Below are positions 18,092-28,498 of a stretch of DNA of 64,000 nucleotides, one piece after another; position 1 is the first letter of the stretch, and every line of letters begins with the position of its first letter. Origin of the DNA: Pseudomonas alliivorans (GTDB taxonomy: Bacteria > Pseudomonadota > Gammaproteobacteria > Pseudomonadales > Pseudomonadaceae). The notes under the pieces are model-generated. The model was not told the DNA's origin. It searched no databases and saw nothing but the letters and a program-made list of their open reading frames with translations. The position numbers were made by a program, and so were the translations under genes. The stretch is from the NCBI RefSeq assembly GCF_017826695.1, contig NZ_JAFFZW010000014.1, positions 1 to 64,000 of the forward strand. Reading direction: 5' to 3'.

Positions 18092-19264
18092 TCAGCCTCC
18101 GCTGCCAAGCGCGGAGGGCACCAGCAGACGGTCGCCTTCCTCGAGACCGTCGAGTATCTGCACCCGCAAACGGTCGCTGATGCCAGTACGCACCTGACGG
18201 CTTTGGACTTCGCCGCTGGCGGTCAGCACCTGTGCGGTCTGCAGGTCGTCCTGTGTGCCGATCTTGAACGCCGAAAGCGGTGCAGTGAGGGTGTTCTGCG
18301 CGCTGCCTGCGACGAAAAAGATCTGCGCCGTCATTTCGGCCATCAGTGCCTGATCATCGTTGTCGACGTCCAGCAGAACGGTATACAGCACCACTCGGCC
18401 TCCGCCGCTCTTGCGCGAACTGCTCGGGCTGCCGCCGCCCTGGTTGGCCTGTTCCAGCGGCTTGGGTGGCACGGGCAGAATCTGCCGCACGGTACTTTTC
18501 CAGCGCCGACTGCCGCCGCTCAGGGTGGTGAAGTAGGCATTCATGCCGGGTTTCACGTGGCCTATGTCAGCCTCGGAGACTTCGGCCCACACGGTCATCG
18601 GCGACAGCCGGGCGATGCGCAGGATCAGCGGAGTCTGTTGCTGTGCGTTGAGGGTCTGACCCTCGCGGGCATCCAGTGCGACCACTGTGCCGCTCATGGG
18701 CGCATAAATGCGCGTATAACCCAGCGCGGCCTCGTCACTGCGCAGCGCCGCCCGGGCTTCAAGGATCTGCGCCTTGAACATGTCGACCCGGGCCTGGGTG
18801 GCTCGGAATTCGGACTCGGCCGCCTGTACATCCTCGGCCCGCGTCGCGCCACCGGCCGCCAGACGTTGCTGACGCTGCTGCTTCTGCTGCGCCAGTTCGT
18901 GCAGCGCGCGTTGCTCCTGAAGCTGGGCCTTGAGGTTGTCGATGGCATAGCGCGCTGCATCAAGCCTGGCCTTTTGTGTGGACGGATCGATCTCGACCAG
19001 CAATTGACCTTCCTTGACCTGATCACCCACCTGCACATGGATCTTCATGATCTGCCCGGTTGCCTGCGAGCCGACGTCCACGTAACTGCGCGGTTGCAGC
19101 GTGCCTAACGCTGTCACGCTGTTTTCAATGCTGCTGCGTGTCACCGTCACGGTGGGCGCCCTGTCATGGTCGCCCGGCAGGATCTGCCATGCGCACACGG
19201 CGATGACCGGAAACAGGCACAGTGCCGCGAGGACAGTGCGTCGAGGGAGTCGAGAGCGTTTCAT
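18092..19264 (-). CDS. pvdR: PvdR, periplasmic adaptor of the PvdRT-OpmQ pump
   Basis: A 390-residue membrane fusion protein of the MacA class. The start at 19264 (MKRSRLPRRTVLAALCLFP) places a membrane anchor at residues about 8-27. A lipoyl/biotinyl half-motif (GTLQPRSYVDVGSQATGQI) flanks a long alpha-helical hairpin rich in Gln and Ala (about 100-180), then a second lipoyl half and a beta-barrel region. It bridges PvdT and OpmQ. The gene is first in its operon and is read divergently from pvdQ. Confidence 0.92.
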   Translation of the reverse strand: MKRSRLPRRTVLAALCLFPVIAVCAWQILPGDHDRAPTVTVTRSSIENSVTALGTLQPRSYVDVGSQATGQIMKIHVQVGDQVKEGQLLVEIDPSTQKARLDAARYAIDNLKAQLQEQRALHELAQQKQQRQQRLAAGGATRAEDVQAAESEFRATQARVDMFKAQILEARAALRSDEAALGYTRIYAPMSGTVVALDAREGQTLNAQQQTPLILRIARLSPMTVWAEVSEADIGHVKPGMNAYFTTLSGGSRRWKSTVRQILPVPPKPLEQANQGGGSPSSSRKSGGGRVVLYTVLLDVDNDDQALMAEMTAQIFFVAGSAQNTLTAPLSAFKIGTQDDLQTAQVLTASGEVQSRQVRTGISDRLRVQILDGLEEGDRLLVPSALGSGG

Positions 19265-19328
19265 GCAGGATCCTGCCTGGAAAAAATCAGCCGGTCGACG
19301 GGCGACGGCTACGGGGGCTGTCATTAAG

Positions 19329-19352
19329 ACGAGGCGAGTGCGGCGGAATTTA
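19329..19352 (-). promoter_or_regulatory. PvdS box driving pvdR-pvdT-opmQ
   Basis: On the minus strand GCTAAAT, 16 bases after TAAAT, then CGT is an exact match. It lies about 65-88 bp upstream of the pvdR start. Confidence 0.82.
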
Positions 19353-19380
19353 GCGCTGTCAATTAATTGGCTGTATTCAC

Positions 19381-19403
19381 TAAATTTCGTTCTGCCTGAT
19401 CGT
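19381..19403 (+). promoter_or_regulatory. PvdS-like box upstream of pvdQ (15-base spacer)
   Basis: TAAAT is followed by 15 bases and CGT, one base shorter than the usual spacer. It lies 58 bp upstream of the pvdQ start, and the flanking CTAAATTTC is otherwise typical. Confidence 0.55.
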
Positions 19404-19460
19404 TTAACGGGAGCAACTCATTCCCGTCGTATTCCGTTTTCCTTTCGAGGTGGCGTCAGC

Positions 19461-21800
19461 ATGATCATGTCCAGACCATTGCCCGGTTTGCTTGTTGCAA
19501 GTCTTTCGTTAGGGCTGGTGCTGCCCGCCCAGGCACTGGTTGCCTCCGAGAATCACAACGCCTCGGCGCAAGTGCGTCGCACCGGATTCGGCGTCCCGCA
19601 TATCGTGGCCGCCGACGAACGCGGGCTGGGTTACGGCATCGGTTACGCCTATGCCCAGGACAACCTGTGCCTGCTGGCCAACGAGATTGTCACGGTCAAT
19701 GGTGAACGTTCCCGCTATTTCGGCCCCGACAAGGCGACCCTCGAGCAGCGCAACAATATGGCCAGCGACCTGCTGTTCAAATGGTTGAACACACCTGAAA
19801 CACTCGCGCATTTCTGGAAGGCCCAGCCGCCCGGGATTCGTCATCTGATGCAAGGTTACGCGGCTGGCTATAACCGCTCACTGGATGAGCAGCGTGCCAA
19901 AGGGTTGCCGACAGCCTGCGCCGCCGAATGGGTACGGCCGATCAGCACCGACGATCTGGTGCGCCTGACCCGTCGATTGCTGGTCGAGGGTGGCGTGGTT
20001 CAGTTCACCGAAGCGCTGGCCGGTGCGGCACCGCCGCAAGCGGGTGCTCAGGCCGGGCTTCAGAACGAGCAGCGTGAGGCCCTGCGACTGGCTGCCGCCC
20101 GCAATGAACAGTTCGCGCTGGAGCGTGGAAGCAATGCGGTGGCGATCGGACGCGAGCTGTCTGCGAACGGACGCGGCATGTTGCTGGCCAACCCGCATTT
20201 TCCGTGGGGTGGTGGTATGCGCTTCTACCAGATGCACCTGACCATCCCCGGCAAGCTGGACGTGATGGGCGCGGCGTTGCCGGGTCTGCCGCTGATTAAT
20301 ATCGGCTTCAATCAGCACCTGGCCTGGACTCACACCGTCGATACGTCGAAGCACTTCACGCTGCATCGACTGGCGCTTGATCCCAGGGATTCGACCCGTT
20401 ACATGCTCGACGGCAAATCAGTGGCGATGGGCAGGCAGCAGGTGAGTGTCGAGGCGAAACAGGCCGACGGCAGCATCAAGCCTGTAACCCGCACGATCTA
20501 TTCGTCGAAATTCGGCCCTGTGGTGCAATGGCCGGGCAAGCTCGACTGGGACGACAAGTACGCCTTCAGCCTGCGCGACGCGAACGTCCAGAATGATCGC
20601 GTGCTGCAGCAGTGGTACGCCATGGGGCAGGCGAAAAGCCTCGAGGCGTTTCAGGATTCGGTGCGCAGCATTCAAGGGATTCCATGGGTGAACACCGTGG
20701 CGGTCGATGCCAGTGGCCAGGCGTTGTACATGAACCTGTCGGTGGTGCCGAATGTTGACGCGGTCAAGCTTGCCACGTGCAGCGACCCGCGCATCGGCAC
20801 CGAATTGATCATCCTCGACGGGTCGCGCAGCGACTGTAACTGGGACATCGCGCCCGAGGCGGCGCAACCCGGTATCTATCCGTCGTCGCGTCAGCCACAA
20901 CTGCTGCGGACCGATTTCGTACAGCATTCCAATGACTCGGCCTGGATGGTCAACCCGGCCGCGCCGCAGAAAAACTTTTCGCCGCTGATCAGCCAGGAAG
21001 GCCAGCCGCTCGGGCTGCGGGCGCGTTTTGCGCTGGATCGACTCGGCAAGCTGCAGCAGGCGGGCAAAGTCGGTGTCGAGAACCTGCAGGCGATGGTGAT
21101 GGACAACGAGGTGTATCAGGCCGGGCAAGTGTTGCCGGACCTCTTGCAGTTCTGTGCGACCGGACTGGGCGATGATGAAAAGCGTCTGACGCCGCTGTGC
21201 ACGGCCCTGAAAGCCTGGGACGGTCGAGTTGACCTGAGCAGCGGCGTGGGCTTTGTTTATTTCCAGAAGATCATGACCGCCATGCAGTCCGTCGGCTCGC
21301 GCTGGCGGGTGGTGTTCGATGCCAACGACCCGATTCACACGCCGCGCGGCCTGGCCATCGAATACCCGGAAGTCGCCACGGCGTTACGCGCTGCCATGCT
21401 GACCGCGCAGGAGGAAGTGAGCAAGGCGGGTCTGTCAGACAAGACGACCTGGGGTGATATTCAGGTGTCGAGCCTGAGCGGCGTGCCGATTCCGATCCAC
21501 GGCGGTCCTGCCACACTGGGCGTCTACAACGCCATGCAGACAGTGGCGGGCAAGAACGGCAAGCGTGAGGTGGTCAGCGGCACCAGCTATTTGCAAGTGG
21601 TGACGTTCGATGAACATGGCCCACAGGCCGAGGGTTTGCTGGCGTTCTCCGAGTCAAGCAATCCGCAGTCGACGCACTCGCGTGACCAGACCGAGGCGTT
21701 CTCCAACAAGCAGCGGGCCAAACTCCCTTTCACCGAACAGCAGATCAAGGCCGATCCGGCGTATCAGGTGCAGGAAATCCGGGAAGAGCGCAAGCCTTAG
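19461..21800 (+). CDS. pvdQ: PvdQ, Ntn-hydrolase acylase that removes the fatty acid from the pyoverdine precursor
   Basis: A 779-residue penicillin-amidase family proenzyme. The start at 19461 (MIMSRPLPGLLVASLSLGL) gives a signal peptide cleaved near AQALVA; the open frame further upstream runs through the PvdS-type boxes and is not used. The autocatalytic cleavage site is at LERG/SNAVAIG, with Ser about 224 as N-terminal nucleophile. Other family motifs include GIGYAYAQDNLC and NIGFNQHLAWTHTVDTSKHF. PvdQ deacylates the myristoylated or myristoleylated ferribactin in the periplasm, and homologues also degrade long-chain acyl-homoserine lactones. The stop is not followed by an obvious terminator. 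Confidence 0.93.
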   Translation: MIMSRPLPGLLVASLSLGLVLPAQALVASENHNASAQVRRTGFGVPHIVAADERGLGYGIGYAYAQDNLCLLANEIVTVNGERSRYFGPDKATLEQRNNMASDLLFKWLNTPETLAHFWKAQPPGIRHLMQGYAAGYNRSLDEQRAKGLPTACAAEWVRPISTDDLVRLTRRLLVEGGVVQFTEALAGAAPPQAGAQAGLQNEQREALRLAAARNEQFALERGSNAVAIGRELSANGRGMLLANPHFPWGGGMRFYQMHLTIPGKLDVMGAALPGLPLINIGFNQHLAWTHTVDTSKHFTLHRLALDPRDSTRYMLDGKSVAMGRQQVSVEAKQADGSIKPVTRTIYSSKFGPVVQWPGKLDWDDKYAFSLRDANVQNDRVLQQWYAMGQAKSLEAFQDSVRSIQGIPWVNTVAVDASGQALYMNLSVVPNVDAVKLATCSDPRIGTELIILDGSRSDCNWDIAPEAAQPGIYPSSRQPQLLRTDFVQHSNDSAWMVNPAAPQKNFSPLISQEGQPLGLRARFALDRLGKLQQAGKVGVENLQAMVMDNEVYQAGQVLPDLLQFCATGLGDDEKRLTPLCTALKAWDGRVDLSSGVGFVYFQKIMTAMQSVGSRWRVVFDANDPIHTPRGLAIEYPEVATALRAAMLTAQEEVSKAGLSDKTTWGDIQVSSLSGVPIPIHGGPATLGVYNAMQTVAGKNGKREVVSGTSYLQVVTFDEHGPQAEGLLAFSESSNPQSTHSRDQTEAFSNKQRAKLPFTEQQIKADPAYQVQEIREERKP

Positions 21801-21859
21801 GGGGTAGTGCACGGATGGATTGGGCCTCAGTACCCAATCCACGTGGCAACCGCAAGACT

Positions 21860-22162
21860 TCAACCGCCCTGAGTATCAATGTCCGCATCGACGCCTTGGG
21901 TAGGTTGATGATTGCGCTGGGTCTGGGGCTTTTCCTGCGGCTCATAGTCAGGCACGTAGGCGCTTTGTCCCGGCGATCCTTGCGACTGGCTCTGGCTCTG
22001 GCTCTGCTGCTGGTTCTGGCGTTGGTCTTCATGTCCGCTCGAATCCGGTACAGCGTCCGGCTCTTGTGGATCGATGGCCGGATCGTTGCGGTCCGTGCCC
22101 TGGTCCGGCGGCGTGTGCTGACCGGGTGCCTGTTCTTTTTGCCGTTGCGGTTCGGTAGACAT
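21860..22162 (-). CDS. Small Gln/Pro/Asp-rich hypothetical protein
   Basis: A 100-residue, highly hydrophilic, probably disordered protein (starts MSTEPQRQKEQAPGQHTPPD, ends DADIDTQGG). It contains a short serine-glutamine repeat (SQSQSQSQ, about residues 54-61) encoded by hexanucleotide repeats. I favour this strand over the overlapping plus-strand frame because it has a good GAGG ribosome binding site 7 bases upstream of the ATG, a plausible biased soluble composition and clean ends; the other frame runs into a REPIN. No function is recognised. The ribosome binding site is inside a 14-bp hairpin (separate entry). Confidence 0.6.
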   Translation of the reverse strand: MSTEPQRQKEQAPGQHTPPDQGTDRNDPAIDPQEPDAVPDSSGHEDQRQNQQQSQSQSQSQGSPGQSAYVPDYEPQEKPQTQRNHQPTQGVDADIDTQGG

Positions 22163-22166
22163 GAAT

Positions 22167-22210
22167 ACCTCGAAAGTCTGCTTCAGAAATGGCTGACAGA
22201 CTTTCGAGGT
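22167..22210 (-). promoter_or_regulatory. Stable hairpin overlapping the ribosome binding site of the small hypothetical gene
   Basis: Perfect 14-bp inverted repeat ACCTCGAAAGTCTG / CAGACTTTCGAGGT around a 16-base loop that can itself form TCAG/CTGA. On the minus-strand transcript the downstream arm contains the GAGG Shine-Dalgarno, and the ATG follows 4 bases after the stem. Formation would hide the ribosome binding site. There is no T run, so a terminator is less likely. Confidence 0.6.
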
Positions 22211-22283
22211 CCAGGAGAAGGGGATCGTTCGATTGGATTGCCGAGTGGTAGGCGCGGGGATGGCGTTTTGAACACTGCGCGAT

Positions 22284-22370
22284 GGGGGAGGCGGCTTGCG
22301 GCGATGCGTTTTACCCAGCGCCCTATCAGCGACCTGCCCGACGCCCTCGCCGGCAAGCCGCCTCCCACAA
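22284..22370. repeat. REPIN upstream of the small hypothetical gene
   Basis: GGGGGAGGCGGCTTGCGGCG and GCCGGCAAGCCGCCTCCCAC face each other across about 50 bases. Confidence 0.8.
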
Positions 22371-22448
22371 TCCCTTGTTTGCTGCGAGACGGTGCAGCCT
22401 CGATGAGGCGGCGCTGTCTCGCACCGTTCTGTGTGCCGGGCAGGTGAC

Positions 22449-23645
22449 TTACAACACCTTCTTGATCGCGTCGCACACCACGTCGATGTTCTTCTGGTTC
22501 AGCGCCGCGACACAGATGCGGCCGGTGTCCAGCGCGTAAATGCCGAACTCGCTACGCAGGCGCTGGGCCTGTTCGGCGGTCAGGCCTGAATAGGAGAACA
22601 TGCCGCACTGGCGACCCACGAAGCTGAAGTCCTGACCGGCCGGGTTGTCGGCCAGACGCTCGACCATTGCCTTGCGCATGCTCTGGATGCGCACGCGCAT
22701 TTCGCCCAGTTCCGCTTCCCACATGGCGCGCAGCGCCGGGTCGTTGAGCACGGCTGCGGAGATGATTGCGCCGTGGGTCGGCGGGTTGGAGTAGTTGGTG
22801 CGGATCACGCGCTTGACCTGGGACAGGACGCGGGCGGTTTCTTCTTTCGATTCAGTGATGATCGACAACGCGCCCACACGCTCGCCGTACAGCGACAGCG
22901 ATTTGGAGAACGAACTGGAGGCGAAAAAGGTCAGGCCGGACTCGGCAAACAGACGGACCGCGATGGCGTCTTCCTGGATGCCCTGGCCGAAGCCCTGATA
23001 AGCCATATCCAGAAACGGTACGTGACCTTTGGCCTTGACCACTTCCAGAACCTTTTTCCAGTCTTCCAGATTCAGGTCGACGCCGGTCGGGTTGTGGCAG
23101 CAGGCGTGCAGCACGACCACGGAATGGTCAGGCAGGTTCTGCAGGTCTTCGAGCATGCCGCCACGGTTCACGTCGTGGGAAGCGGCATCATAGTAGCGGT
23201 AGTTCTGGACCGGAAAGCCCGCGGTTTCGAACAGCGCACGATGGTTTTCCCAGCTCGGATCACTGATGGCCACAACGGCGTTGGGCAACAGTTGCTTGAG
23301 GAAGTCAGCGCCGATCTTCAGCGCCCCGGTGCCGCCGACCGATTGGGTGGTCAGCACGCGGCCCGATGCGATCAATGGCGAGTCGGCACCCAGCAGCAGT
23401 TTTTGCACGGCCTGGTCGTAGGCGGCGATACCGTCGATCGGCAGATAACCACGAGGTGCGTGCTGCGCAACACGAATCTTCTCGGCTTCAGCCACTGCAC
23501 GCAGCAGAGGGATGCGTCCGTCTTCGTCACAGTAGACGCCCACGCCAAGGTTGACCTTGGTGGTGCGGGTGTCGGCGTTGAATGCTTCGTTGATACCCAG
23601 AATAGGATCGCGGGGTGCCATTTCGACAGCGGAGAAGAGGCTCAT
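22449..23645 (-). CDS. tyrB: Aromatic amino acid / aspartate aminotransferase (TyrB family)
   Basis: A 398-residue class I PLP aminotransferase that interconverts tyrosine, phenylalanine or aspartate with their keto acids. The start MSLFSAVEMAPRDPILG at 23645 matches the family N-terminus; the in-frame extension upstream is rejected. Key features are LGVGVYCDEDGRIPLL, the HACCHNPTGVDL segment, and the PLP lysine in SSSFSKSLSLYGERVGALS. A terminal arginine-containing segment (VAALNQKNIDVVCDAI) closes the fold. It is divergent from uvrB, as is common in the genus. The -10-like AGTATA at 23728-23733 (minus strand TATACT) could belong to its promoter. Confidence 0.9.
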   Translation of the reverse strand: MSLFSAVEMAPRDPILGINEAFNADTRTTKVNLGVGVYCDEDGRIPLLRAVAEAEKIRVAQHAPRGYLPIDGIAAYDQAVQKLLLGADSPLIASGRVLTTQSVGGTGALKIGADFLKQLLPNAVVAISDPSWENHRALFETAGFPVQNYRYYDAASHDVNRGGMLEDLQNLPDHSVVVLHACCHNPTGVDLNLEDWKKVLEVVKAKGHVPFLDMAYQGFGQGIQEDAIAVRLFAESGLTFFASSSFSKSLSLYGERVGALSIITESKEETARVLSQVKRVIRTNYSNPPTHGAIISAAVLNDPALRAMWEAELGEMRVRIQSMRKAMVERLADNPAGQDFSFVGRQCGMFSYSGLTAEQAQRLRSEFGIYALDTGRICVAALNQKNIDVVCDAIKKVL

Positions 23646-24030
23646 TTTTGCGGCAGCTCTGAATGAAGGAGGGAGGGGTATGCACGCCGCGGCCGAATGC
23701 GCCAAAGCGGTGCACAAACGGGGACCTAGTATAAAGAGCATCCCCCTGAGGGGCGACAGGGCAGGGCGGGTTTTTTCAAGGTTTTTCGGTTTATTTGCAG
23801 AACGTTCGTCCCGTTGAAACCTCAATGATGTAGCCACTGATCAAATGAGCGCCTTGAAACATGCGCAAACGTCTCCATTTACAGTGCATCACTTCAAGCA
23901 CTGTCACTGCCGTACGTCGTCTCCCGTTGACGGGATGAGTCGTCGGTGGTGATTTCGTCATTGCCGGTACAGGCCGCGCGGACGAGTCCTTGTCGCGAAC
24001 CCCGACGCGAACGAATTCAAGAGGTAGGTT
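23646..24030. other. Intergenic region between tyrB and uvrB
   Basis: This 385-bp gap separates two divergent genes. Apart from a minus-strand TATACT at 23728-23733 that could serve tyrB, and an AAGAGGT ribosome binding site before uvrB, I see no gene, repeat or clear operator. No LexA-type palindrome was recognised. Confidence 0.5.
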
Positions 24031-26046
<2,016 letters not shown>

Positions 26047-26178
26047 GGCTGGTTTTCCGATGACAGGGTGAGCGCCGGGCTCGGGAGCCATCACAGCTCC
26101 GCCAGCGCCCATGCTGGAGCCCGACGCCTCCGGCCTGTTAACATTCCGCGCTTGATCGACCTTATTTCGGGATTTTCC

Positions 26179-27660
26179 ATGACCACCGTTCGTACCCGCA
26201 TCGCGCCATCGCCCACGGGCGACCCCCACGTTGGCACGGCTTACATCGCCCTTTTCAACTATTGCTTTGCCAAGCAGCACGGTGGCGAGTTCATCCTGCG
26301 GATCGAAGACACCGATCAGTTGCGTTCGACCCGCGAGTCTGAGCAGCAGATTTTCGACGCATTGCGCTGGCTGGGCATCGAGTGGAGTGAAGGTCCGGAT
26401 GTCGGCGGGCCGCACGGTCCGTACCGGCAGAGCGAGCGGGGCGAGATCTACCGTAAATACGCTCAGCAACTGGTTGAAATGGGTCACGCTTTCCCGTGCT
26501 TCTGCACTGCTGAAGAGCTGGATGAAATGCGCGCCGAACAAATGGCCCGGGGCGAAACCCCGCGTTATGACGGCCGTGCGCTGCTGCTTTCCAAGGAAGA
26601 AGTGCAACGGCGTCTGGACGCTGGCGAGCCGCACGTCATCCGCATGAAGGTGCCGACTGAAGGCGTCTGTGTGGTGCCGGACCTTTTGCGTGGTGAAGTG
26701 GAAATTCCCTGGGACCGCATGGACATGCAGGTCCTGATGAAGACCGACGGGCTGCCGACCTACTTTCTGGCCAACGTGGTCGATGACCACCTGATGGGCA
26801 TCACCCACGTGCTGCGTGGCGAAGAGTGGCTGCCTTCGGCGCCGAAACTGATTCTATTGTACGAGTACTTCGGTTGGGACAAGCCACAGCTGTGCTACAT
26901 GCCGCTGCTGCGTAACCCGGACAAGAGCAAGCTCTCCAAGCGCAAGAACCCGACCTCGGTGACGTTCTACGAGCGCATGGGCTTCATGCCTGAAGCCATG
27001 CTCAACTACCTGGGCCGCATGGGCTGGTCGATGCCGGACGAGCGCGAGAAGTTTTCGCTGCAGGAAATGGTCGAGCACTTCGACTTGTCCCGCGTGTCGC
27101 TGGGCGGTCCGATTTTCGATATCGAGAAGCTGTCCTGGCTCAACGGTCAATGGCTGCGTGAGCTGCCCGTCGAGGAATTTGCCACTCGTGTGCAGACGTG
27201 GGCGCTGAACCCCGAGTACATGATGAAGATCGCACCGCACGTGCAGGGTCGGGTCGAGACATTCAGTCAGATTGCGCCACTGGCCAGCTTCTTCTTCGCC
27301 GGTGGCGTTACCCCGGACGTGAAACTGTTCGAGCACAAGAAACTGTCGGGTGACCAGGTGCGCCAGTTGATGCAACTGATCCTGTGGAAGCTGGAGTCGC
27401 TGCGTCAGTGGGAGAAGGACCCGATCACCGCCTGCATCCAGGCGGTGGTCGAGCACCTTGGCCTCAAGCTGCGTGACGCCATGCCGCTCATGTTCGCCTC
27501 GATCACCGGGCAGGCCAGTTCCGTTTCGGTGCTGGACGCCATGGAGATTCTCGGTCCGGACCTTACGCGTTTCCGTCTGCGTCAGGCCATTGATCTGCTG
27601 GGCGGCGTCTCGAAGAAAGAAAACAAAGAGTGGGAAAAACTGCTGGGCGCGATTGCCTGA
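26179..27660 (+). CDS. gltX: Glutamyl-tRNA synthetase
   Basis: A 493-residue class I synthetase that charges tRNA-Glu. The ATG at 26179 gives MTTVRTRIAPSPTGDPHVGT with the HIGH-type signature as HVGT, and KLSKRK is the KMSKS-type motif. The anticodon-binding region occupies the C-terminal ~170 residues. A zinc-like CFCTAEELDEM segment lies near residue 105. The gene is followed 190 bp later by tRNA-Glu genes, the substrate of this enzyme. Confidence 0.97.
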   Translation: MTTVRTRIAPSPTGDPHVGTAYIALFNYCFAKQHGGEFILRIEDTDQLRSTRESEQQIFDALRWLGIEWSEGPDVGGPHGPYRQSERGEIYRKYAQQLVEMGHAFPCFCTAEELDEMRAEQMARGETPRYDGRALLLSKEEVQRRLDAGEPHVIRMKVPTEGVCVVPDLLRGEVEIPWDRMDMQVLMKTDGLPTYFLANVVDDHLMGITHVLRGEEWLPSAPKLILLYEYFGWDKPQLCYMPLLRNPDKSKLSKRKNPTSVTFYERMGFMPEAMLNYLGRMGWSMPDEREKFSLQEMVEHFDLSRVSLGGPIFDIEKLSWLNGQWLRELPVEEFATRVQTWALNPEYMMKIAPHVQGRVETFSQIAPLASFFFAGGVTPDVKLFEHKKLSGDQVRQLMQLILWKLESLRQWEKDPITACIQAVVEHLGLKLRDAMPLMFASITGQASSVSVLDAMEILGPDLTRFRLRQAIDLLGGVSKKENKEWEKLLGAIA

Positions 27661-27799
27661 CCCGTCAATGATGTGAAGAAGCCATTGTGTGCCAGCGCGA
27701 GTGGGGCAGACAGTGGCCGACTCGGCCTCGGATTTGCGGGTCGAAACGGTAAGTGATTGTTATGCCGACGAAAAACTTTCAAATTTCTCGAAAATAAAT

Positions 27800-27835
27800 T
27801 TGACAGGTTAGCGACTCACGCTTAACATGCGCCCC
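27800..27835 (+). promoter_or_regulatory. Stringent-type promoter of the tRNA cluster
   Basis: TTGACA, 17 bases, TAACAT, followed by a GC-rich discriminator (GCGCCCC) just before the first tRNA. Such discriminators are typical of stable-RNA promoters under stringent control. Confidence 0.8.
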
Positions 27836-27847
27836 GTCCACTGATGT

Positions 27848-27923
27848 GGGGCTATAGCTCAGCTGGGAGAGCGCCTGCATGGCATGCAGGAGGTCAGCGG
27901 TTCGATCCCGCTTAGCTCCACCA
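27848..27923 (+). tRNA. tRNA-Ala (anticodon GGC)
   Basis: A 76-base cloverleaf. The acceptor GGGGCTA pairs with TAGCTCC, the anticodon stem CCTGC/GCAGG encloses ATGGCAT (anticodon GGC), the T arm contains GGTTCGATCCC and the CCA end is encoded. It is identical to the copy at 28127. Confidence 0.97.
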
Positions 27924-27998
27924 AATTCAAGGTTCAAGGCCTGGTAAAACAGGATGTTGAATCGATCGGAGTCCCAACTCTGATCAGGTAGAAGGTTT

Positions 27999-28074
27999 GT
28001 CCCCTTCGTCTAGTGGCCTAGGACACCGCCCTTTCACGGCGGTAACAGGGGTTCGAGTCCCCTAGGGGACGCCA
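27999..28074 (+). tRNA. tRNA-Glu (anticodon TTC)
   Basis: A 76-base cloverleaf beginning GTCCCCTTCGTCTAG with anticodon loop CTTTCAC (TTC), T arm GGTTCGAGTCC, acceptor 3' side GGGGAC and encoded CCA. It is identical to the copy at 28248. Confidence 0.97.
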
Positions 28075-28126
28075 GTTTCACCGAGTGATGCCGGAAGGTT
28101 GAACTCCGCCGCGAGGCGATAAATCC

Positions 28127-28202
28127 GGGGCTATAGCTCAGCTGGGAGAGCGCCTGCATGGCATGCAGGAGGTCAGCGGTTCGATCCCGCTTAGCTCCAC
28201 CA
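28127..28202 (+). tRNA. tRNA-Ala (anticodon GGC), second copy
   Basis: Same 76 bases as the copy at 27848, separated from the preceding tRNA-Glu by 52 bases of unrelated sequence. Confidence 0.97.
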
Positions 28203-28247
28203 ATTTTGCCAGGGTTCATCACTGATGAACCTGACTGAAGGTTTTGC

Positions 28248-28323
28248 GTCCCCTTCGTCTAGTGGCCTAGGACACCGCCCTTTCACGGCGGTAACAGGGG
28301 TTCGAGTCCCCTAGGGGACGCCA
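28248..28323 (+). tRNA. tRNA-Glu (anticodon TTC), second copy
   Basis: Same 76 bases as the copy at 27999, and last of the four-tRNA array. A terminator follows. Confidence 0.97.
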
Positions 28324-28345
28324 CGATTTCCCGCTCTGCGGGACC

Positions 28346-28377
28346 AAGGGTCATTCGATTATTGAATGGCCCTTTTG
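28346..28377 (+). terminator. Terminator of the tRNA array
   Basis: AAGGGTCATTC and GAATGGCCCTT pair around a 7-base loop (one central mismatch) and are followed by a T-rich run. Confidence 0.8.
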
Positions 28378-28498
28378 TTTTTTCAGGGTTTTATTTTCGT
28401 AGAACCCTTCATCTCTCTCCAGAACCCTCCAGGCATGCCTTGCCGGGCCTGCATTCCAGCTACACTGCCGCCAACCTATTATCCAAACAGGAGCGAGC

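Noticed and set aside
21815..22447. 210-codon plus-strand frame overlapping the small Gln-rich gene
   Set aside because: It crosses the SD hairpin and a REPIN, is arginine-rich at the end, and has no ribosome binding site; the minus-strand gene is better supported.
26071..26127. GCGCCGGGCTC / GAGCCCGACGC inverted repeat between uvrB and gltX as a terminator
   Set aside because: The stem has a mismatch, the loop is about 35 bases and no T run follows.
28034..28222. Short minus-strand frame across the tRNA genes
   Set aside because: It only reads through structural tRNA sequence; such frames are common annotation errors.
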